The position numbers and the translations under genes are program-made. DNA of 64,000 nucleotides. It comes from Roseomonas haemaphysalidis. GTDB lineage: Bacteria; Pseudomonadota; Alphaproteobacteria; Acetobacterales; Acetobacteraceae. This document shows positions 59,016 to 64,000 of this stretch, piece after piece. Each line of letters starts with the position of its first letter. The first letter of the stretch is position 1. Location of the stretch: assembly GCF_017355405.1 (NCBI RefSeq), contig NZ_CP061177.1, positions 62,001 to 126,000 on the forward strand, in the 5' to 3' direction. The notes below the pieces were generated by a model. The model ran no database searches, was not told the origin of the DNA, and saw nothing but the letters and a program-made list of their open reading frames with translations.

Positions 59016-60599
59016 TCACGCCCGCCGCACGCCCCAGGGATAGGGCGCGGTGCCGTCGACAATGCCGGTGATGTCACGGCGAAAGGCGGTGCGCAGCGTG
59101 AACTGGCCGAGCGGCACGGTGGCCACCTCCTCCATTCCCAGGCGGCCGAGCTCCATCGCGGCCTTTTTCTGCCCGGCCTCGTCCGGGGCGTAGAGCCATT
59201 CCTGGGTCAGCGCCTCGGCGCGGTCGCTTTTCCACCAGCCGAACCAGCCGGCCTCACCCTGGCCGCGGATCAGCGGCGACATCGCCGGGCTGCCGTAGAA
59301 GCCGGCCGGGCCGGTGGTGTGGAACACGCTCCAGCCGCCCTTGTCGGTGGCTTCCTTGGAGGCGCGACGCTGGATCACGGTGCCCCAGTCGCTTTCCGCC
59401 AGCTCCACGTTCATGCCGGCGCGCTTCAGCGCGTCCGCCGTCACCTGGCCCAGCGGGCCGATGTCGGGGAAGTCGGTGGGGTTGATGATCACCACCTTCT
59501 GGTTGCCGTAGCCGGCTTCCTTGAGCATGGCGCGGGCGCGGCCCACGTCGCCCGGCATCAGGTCGGAATTGTCCGCGTAATAGGGGGTGTTCTTGGGCCA
59601 GATGCTGGGCACCGTGCTCCACAGCGAGGTGTCGTCGCCCTGCGCGGCGCGCATGTAATCCTCCTGCACCACGGCGGCCAGCGCGGCGCGGCGGATGCGC
59701 ACGTCCTTGAATGGCTCCTGCAGGCAGTTCAGCCGGGCCAGCGCGGTGCGGCCGGCCTTGTCCGTCACCGCGCGGGTGATGTCGCGCGAGCGGGCGAGGA
59801 TCGGCTGCAGGTCGGCCAGCGGGCGCTCCCACCAGTCGATCTCGCCGTTCACCAGCGCGGCGGCGGCGGTCGAGGGGTCGGTGATGATCTGCCACTCGAT
59901 GCGCTGGAAATGCGCCACCTTGCCGCCGGACGCGTAATCCGGCGGCTCGTCGCGCGGCACGTAGCCGGCGAACTTCTCGTACACCGCGCGGCTGCCCGAG
60001 TTGAACTGGTCGGCCAGAAAGCGGTAGGGGCCGGAGCCCACCATCTCCGTCACCGCCTTGCCCGGGTCGGTGGCGGCCAGCCGCGCCGGCATGATGAAGG
60101 GGGCCGAGCCGTCGGACTTGGCCAGCGCCGTGGACACCAGCGGAAAGGCGCGGTCCAGCCGGATCTCGAAGGTGCGGTCGTCCACCACCGTCCAGTCGCG
60201 CGCCACGGCGGCCAGCAACTGCCCGAAGGCGTCGCGCACCGCCCAGCGCTTCAGGCTGGCCACGCAGTCCTCGGCCCGCACGGGGGTGTCGTCGTGGAAC
60301 CGGAGGCCGGGGCGCAGGCGGATGCGCCACAGCTTGCCGTCTTCCAGCACCTCGTGCCCTTCGGCCATCTGCGGCCGCGGCTGGCCGGCGGCGTTCAGCG
60401 CGTAGAGCGTGTCGAACACGTAGTAGCCGTGGTTGCCGGTGACCGTGGCGGTGGTCCAGATCGGGTCCAGTGCCGCCAGGTTGGCCTGCGGCACGAAGCG
60501 CAGCGTGGAGGCGCGGCTGTTCTGGCCGACGGCCGGCATGGCGAGGCCGGACAGCAGCGGCGCCGCGGCGGCGGCCTTCAGCAGGGAACGTCTTTGCAT
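59016..60599 (-). CDS. ABC transporter solute-binding protein, family 5 (orphan)
   Basis: A 527-residue peptide-type solute-binding protein with a signal peptide (MQRRSLLKAAAAAPLLSGLA; a Tat-like QRRSLLK). Blocks are LDPIWTTATVTGNHGYYVFDTL, LRPGLRFHDDTPVRAEDCVASLKRW and GSGPYRFLADQF. No permease or ATPase gene is adjacent. It likely binds a peptide or glutathione-like ligand. ATG 60599 is the start. Confidence 0.88.
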   Translation of the reverse strand: MQRRSLLKAAAAAPLLSGLAMPAVGQNSRASTLRFVPQANLAALDPIWTTATVTGNHGYYVFDTLYALNAAGQPRPQMAEGHEVLEDGKLWRIRLRPGLRFHDDTPVRAEDCVASLKRWAVRDAFGQLLAAVARDWTVVDDRTFEIRLDRAFPLVSTALAKSDGSAPFIMPARLAATDPGKAVTEMVGSGPYRFLADQFNSGSRAVYEKFAGYVPRDEPPDYASGGKVAHFQRIEWQIITDPSTAAAALVNGEIDWWERPLADLQPILARSRDITRAVTDKAGRTALARLNCLQEPFKDVRIRRAALAAVVQEDYMRAAQGDDTSLWSTVPSIWPKNTPYYADNSDLMPGDVGRARAMLKEAGYGNQKVVIINPTDFPDIGPLGQVTADALKRAGMNVELAESDWGTVIQRRASKEATDKGGWSVFHTTGPAGFYGSPAMSPLIRGQGEAGWFGWWKSDRAEALTQEWLYAPDEAGQKKAAMELGRLGMEEVATVPLGQFTLRTAFRRDITGIVDGTAPYPWGVRRA

Positions 60600-60806
60600 G
60601 GGGGGAATGGGCCTTCCTGTGCCGTGGCGCCGTGCGCCGGGTGCGTGCGGGGAGTCTTGGCCGCGCAGCGGGGTTCCGGCAAGGGCGGCGTGCCGCCGGG
60701 TTCCGGCCCTGGCGGGCAAAGGGCGCGGGCCCGGGGACAGGGACTTCGCCCGCCGCCCCGCGTTTCGGTGATTTCGCGCCGGGCGGCGATGCTCTAGGAC
60801 TGCGCC

Positions 60807-63482
60807 ATGCTCCATCCCCGCCCCATTCCCCGCATGCCGGAAGGCGGGGCCGTGCCCGCGTCCCGCACCGCCGAGGGCGCCACGCCCGCCATGGCGCAAT
60901 GGTTCGCCGCCCGCGCGCAGCATCCGGGCGCGCTGGTGTTCTTCCGCATGGGCGACTTCTTTGAGTTGTTTTTCGAGGACGCGCACCAGGCGGCCGGGCT
61001 GCTCGGCCTCGCGGTGTCGCACCGCGGCGAGCACCGGGGCGAGCCGATCCCCATGGCCGGCGTGCCGGCGCATGCCCTGGAAGGCTACCTCGCCCGGCTG
61101 ATCCGCGCCGGGCTGCGCGTGGCCATCTGCGACCAGCGGGAAACGCCCGAGCAGGCCAAGGCCCGCCGCGCGCCGACCATCCGGCGCGAGGTGGTGCGGC
61201 TGGTGACGCCCGGCACCGTGACGGAGGACGCGCTGCTGGACGGCGCCCGCCCCGCCTGGCTGCTGGCGCTGTGCCCTGGCGACGGCGCCGTGGGCGCCGC
61301 CTGGGCCGACCTGTCCACCGGCGCCTTCCGCACCGAGCTGCTGCCGGAAACCGAGATGGCGGCGCTGCTGGCGCGGCTGGAGCCGGCCGAGCTGCTGCTG
61401 CCCGAGGCGCTGGAAGCCCACCCCGCGCTGGCGCCCTGGGCCGCGCTGGCCACCCTGGCCGACACGCCGCGCGACGCCGGGCGCGCCTTGGCCGGGTTCT
61501 TCGGCGTCAACACGCTGGATGGCTTCGGCAGCTTCGCGCCCGCCGAGCTGGCGGCCGGCGCCATGGCGCTGCACTACCTGCGCGCCACGCAGGGCGAGGC
61601 CGCGCCCCGCCTGCGCCCGCCCGAGCCCGCCGGCGGCGGCAGCACCCTGCGAATGGACGCCGCCACCCGCCGCAGCCTGGAGATCCTGCGCTCCGAGCGC
61701 GGCGACACGCGCAACTGCCTGCTGACCGCGGTGGACCGCACCCTGACCGGCGCGGGCGCGCGGGAGCTGGCGTCGCGCCTGTCCTGCCCGCTGGCGGAGC
61801 TGGCGCCGGTCGCCGCGCGGCACGACGCGGTGGCGGCGCTGCTGGCCGACGCGCCGGCGCGGGCCACGGTGCGGGCCGCCTTGAAGGGGGCGCCGGACAT
61901 GGCGCGCGCCCTGGCCCGGCTGTCGCTGGACCGCTTCGCGCCGCGCGACCTGGCCGCGCTGCGCGACGGGCTGGCGCGCGCCGAGCGGATCGCCGAGGGG
62001 CTGCGCGACCGCGGCCTGCCGCCGCTGCTGGCCGAGGCGCTGCTGGCCCTGGTGCCCGAGGCCTCGCCCCGCCCGGAACTGGACCGCGCCCTGGCCGAAA
62101 CCCTGCCCGCCCGGGTGGAGGACGGCGGCACCGTCGCCCCCGGCTATGACGGCGAGCTGGACGCGCTGCGCCGGCTGCGCGACGACGGGCGCTCGGCCAT
62201 CGCGGCCTTGCAGCTGGACCTCGCCCAGGCCTGGGGCGTGGCCAGCCTGAAGATCCGCCACCACCAGCAGTTCGGCTATCTGGCCGAGATGCCGGCGGCG
62301 GCCGGCGAGAAGCTGCTGCGCGCCCCGCCCGCCCCCGGCCCCATGGCACCGGTGCACCGGCAAACCATGGCCAACGCCATCCGCTTCACCTGCGCGGCGC
62401 TGGCCGAGCTGGACCGCAAGCTGGCCGAGGCCGGGCAGCAGGCGAGCAAGCGCGAGGCGCTGGTGGTGCGCCACCTGCGCGACCTGTGCCTGCGGGCCGG
62501 CTTTGGCATCGATGCCAGCGCCGCCGCCATGGCGGAGTTCGACATCCACGCCGCCAGCGCGGAGCTGGCCGCCGGCCAGCGCTGGTGCCGGCCGGACATG
62601 ACGGAGCGCGCCGAGTTCTGCATCATCCAGGGCCGCCACCCGGTGGTGGAGGCGGCGCTCGGCCGCGACCGCGCCAGGGCGGCCGCCTTTGTGCCCAACG
62701 ACGCAGACCTGTCCCCCGGCCGGCGGCTGTGCCTGCTGACCGGCCCCAACATGGCCGGCAAGTCCACCTTTCTGCGGCAGAACGCCATCATGGCGGTACT
62801 GGCCCAGGCGGGGCTGTTCGTGCCGGCCCAGCGCGCCGTGATCGGGCTGGTGGACCGGCTGTTTTCCCGCGTCGGCGCCGCGGACGACATCGCCGGCGGC
62901 CGTTCCACCTTCATGGTGGAGATGACGGAAACGGCGGCCATCCTGAACCAGGCCACCGCCCGCTCGCTGGTGGTGCTGGACGAGGTGGGGCGCGGCACCG
63001 CCACCTGGGACGGGCTGGCCATCGGCTGGGCGGTGCTGGAAGCGCTGCACGACCGCATCCGCTGCCGCGCCGTCTTCGCCACGCATTTCCATGAGCTGTG
63101 CGCGCTGACCGGCAAGCTGCCGGAGCTTGCGCCCGCCACCATGAAGGTGCGCGAGCACCGGGGCGAGGTGGTGTTCCTGCACCAGGTCGCCCCCGGTGCC
63201 TCGGAACGCTCCTGGGGCCTGCATGTCGCCAAGCTGGCCGGCGTGCCGCGCGAGGTGGTGGCGCGCGCCACCGCCGTGCTGGCCGCGCTGGAGGAACGCG
63301 CGCGCGGCCTCGACCCGCTGGCGGGCGAGATGCCGCTGTTCGCCCGCGCGGTGCCCGTGGCCACCGCCGAGGAAGCCGGGGAAGACCCGCTGCGGGCGGC
63401 GCTGGCGGCGATCGACCCGGATACGTTGACGCCGCGCGGGGCGCTGGAAGCGCTGTACCGGCTCAAGGGCCTGGAAGGGTGA
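60807..63482 (+). CDS. mutS: DNA mismatch repair protein MutS
   Basis: An 891-residue MutS. The N-terminal mismatch-binding domain has FFRMGDFFELFFEDA (the Phe-x-Glu mispair finger nearby), and the C-terminal ATPase has TGPNMAGKSTFLRQ (Walker A), SLVVLDEVGRGTATWDG (Walker B) and ATHFHEL. MutS binds mispairs and recruits MutL. ATG 60807 is used; ATG 60834 is an alternative. The 207-base upstream gap shows no feature. Confidence 0.97.
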   Translation: MLHPRPIPRMPEGGAVPASRTAEGATPAMAQWFAARAQHPGALVFFRMGDFFELFFEDAHQAAGLLGLAVSHRGEHRGEPIPMAGVPAHALEGYLARLIRAGLRVAICDQRETPEQAKARRAPTIRREVVRLVTPGTVTEDALLDGARPAWLLALCPGDGAVGAAWADLSTGAFRTELLPETEMAALLARLEPAELLLPEALEAHPALAPWAALATLADTPRDAGRALAGFFGVNTLDGFGSFAPAELAAGAMALHYLRATQGEAAPRLRPPEPAGGGSTLRMDAATRRSLEILRSERGDTRNCLLTAVDRTLTGAGARELASRLSCPLAELAPVAARHDAVAALLADAPARATVRAALKGAPDMARALARLSLDRFAPRDLAALRDGLARAERIAEGLRDRGLPPLLAEALLALVPEASPRPELDRALAETLPARVEDGGTVAPGYDGELDALRRLRDDGRSAIAALQLDLAQAWGVASLKIRHHQQFGYLAEMPAAAGEKLLRAPPAPGPMAPVHRQTMANAIRFTCAALAELDRKLAEAGQQASKREALVVRHLRDLCLRAGFGIDASAAAMAEFDIHAASAELAAGQRWCRPDMTERAEFCIIQGRHPVVEAALGRDRARAAAFVPNDADLSPGRRLCLLTGPNMAGKSTFLRQNAIMAVLAQAGLFVPAQRAVIGLVDRLFSRVGAADDIAGGRSTFMVEMTETAAILNQATARSLVVLDEVGRGTATWDGLAIGWAVLEALHDRIRCRAVFATHFHELCALTGKLPELAPATMKVREHRGEVVFLHQVAPGASERSWGLHVAKLAGVPREVVARATAVLAALEERARGLDPLAGEMPLFARAVPVATAEEAGEDPLRAALAAIDPDTLTPRGALEALYRLKGLEG

Positions 63483-63553
63483 ACGGGCGGGGCGGGGCGG
63501 ATCGCCAGGAAGTTGAAATGCCGGGCGCCCCAAGCACCGCATGGTCCGGAACC

Positions 63554-63600
63554 AGAACAGAAAACCCGGGCATCTCGCAAATTCTTTCGCGGGCTTTTCC
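63554..63600. repeat. degenerate family B single arm
   Basis: CAGAACAGAAAACCCGGG, then CGCAAATTCTTTCGCGGG and CTTTTCC, follow mutS by 72 bases. The G-rich palindrome has become CGCG, but the flanks match the right arm of other copies. Confidence 0.45.
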
Positions 63601-63737
63601 TTGCTTTCCGTGCGAGTCGCGCGTTTCAGCCCCCCGCCCCCGCTTGATTTCCGCTGTTGCGCACACAACCGGCGCCGCCGCTTTGACGTTGAGGCCCTGA
63701 CACAAATAGGCTGGCCCGTCCTGCCAGGGAGAACCCG

Positions 63738-64000
63738 ATGTCGCTTGCCGAGTCCGCCGCTGAGCCGGCTACCCTTGCCTGGCAGGCCTTTCTGGGACTG
63801 GCGGGCGAGGACGCCTGGACGCAGCGCATCGCCGACCTCGGGCTCAAGGCCAAGCCGCATTCCTGGCGCGGGCGCGCGGCGCAGCAGCGGCACGCGCTGG
63901 AGCTGATCCTGGCGCGGCTGTCCCGCCCCGGCGCCAAGCCGCCGGCACCGGCGGAACGCCTGGCGCTCAACATGATGCAGGAAGCCGTCTGGCTGTCCGA
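63738..64000 (+). CDS. hypothetical protein, N-terminal part
   Basis: An open frame from ATG 63738 (GGAG six bases upstream) to the right edge, about 87 codons. The start LAESAAEPATLAWQAFLGLAG is Ala-rich and helical, followed by a basic stretch and ERLALNMMQEAVWLS. I do not recognise it; it does not look like glnD, a frequent mutS neighbour in this class. Confidence 0.5.
   Translation, partial: MSLAESAAEPATLAWQAFLGLAGEDAWTQRIADLGLKAKPHSWRGRAAQQRHALELILARLSRPGAKPPAPAERLALNMMQEAVWLS

Noticed and set aside
59016..63893. A 1625-codon leftward open frame spanning mutS
   Set aside because: Only its 3' third (from 60599) has binding-protein motifs; the rest is antisense to mutS with low-complexity Gly, Arg, Gln and His content, a by-product of high G+C.

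Overview
The window is a stretch of G+C-rich chromosome from an alphaproteobacterium, most likely an Acetobacteraceae member of the Roseomonas type. Pointers are purS as a separate gene, a pckA / chvI-chvG arrangement, an NDUFA12 homologue next to mlaD and a DUF2155 gene, purL-bolA-grxD, and the strong bias for G or C at third codon positions. I see no rRNA, tRNA, integrase or CRISPR array. Identifications come from reading motifs, without database searches.

Layout. 1-1.8 kb: the end of a HAD-like gene, a creatininase-family hydrolase and an FMN reductase. 2.1-4.5 kb: purC, purS, two small unknown genes, purQ. 4.6-7.0 kb: a 26-codon ORF and two short-chain dehydrogenases, one with a Tat signal. 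7.07-9.0 kb: an A+T-rich, foreign-looking two-gene cassette (ABC-type ATPase plus TOPRIM-like protein). 9.1-12.6 kb: an orphan IS5-type transposase N-terminal domain gene fused by an ATGA overlap to the purL locus, then purL, bolA, grxD. 12.7-18.5 kb: TspO-like and AI-2E-family membrane proteins, a nuclease-helicase (DUF2075) and a DMT exporter. 18.7-24.3 kb: DUF482 protein, ycjX-ycjF, GST, cupin, GNAT, RidA. 24.3-27.6 kb: TSCPD protein, NDUFA12, mlaD, DUF2155. 27.8-31.8 kb: otsB, a GH15 hydrolase and otsA in overlapping order. 31.8-37.5 kb: serine hydrolase, peptide-binding protein, phospholipase D-like synthase and EEP phosphatase. 37.8-42.3 kb: pckA opposite chvI-chvG. 42.4-46.0 kb: small secreted repeat protein, coaBC, dut, a YegP-like gene, aroC. 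46.4-52.6 kb: yejABEF peptide importer. 52.8-60.6 kb: aldose epimerase, GNAT, FkbM methyltransferase opposite a pyruvyl-transferase-like protein, quinone oxidoreductase, ogt, a second lone peptide-binding protein. 60.8-64 kb: mutS and the start of an unknown gene.

Two things stand out. First, the ATPase/TOPRIM cassette has the organisation of known split anti-phage systems and sits between the two halves of the purine gene set. Second, intergenic regions carry a family of paired, inverted palindromic elements (seven full pairs plus partial copies) with G-rich hairpins and pyrimidine-rich inner flanks, resembling MITE- or BIME-like bidirectional terminators; one pair lies inside the yej operon. 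A second palindrome family occurs at 1.8-2.0 kb and 46.1-46.3 kb, with a half copy exactly at the edge of the cassette.

Many genes are translationally coupled through 4-base ATGA or GTGA overlaps: bolA/grxD, ycjX/ycjF, mlaD and its two followers, otsB/GH15, coaBC/dut, yejB/yejE, yejF/52170, EEP/PLD, ogt/qor and EamA/DUF2075.
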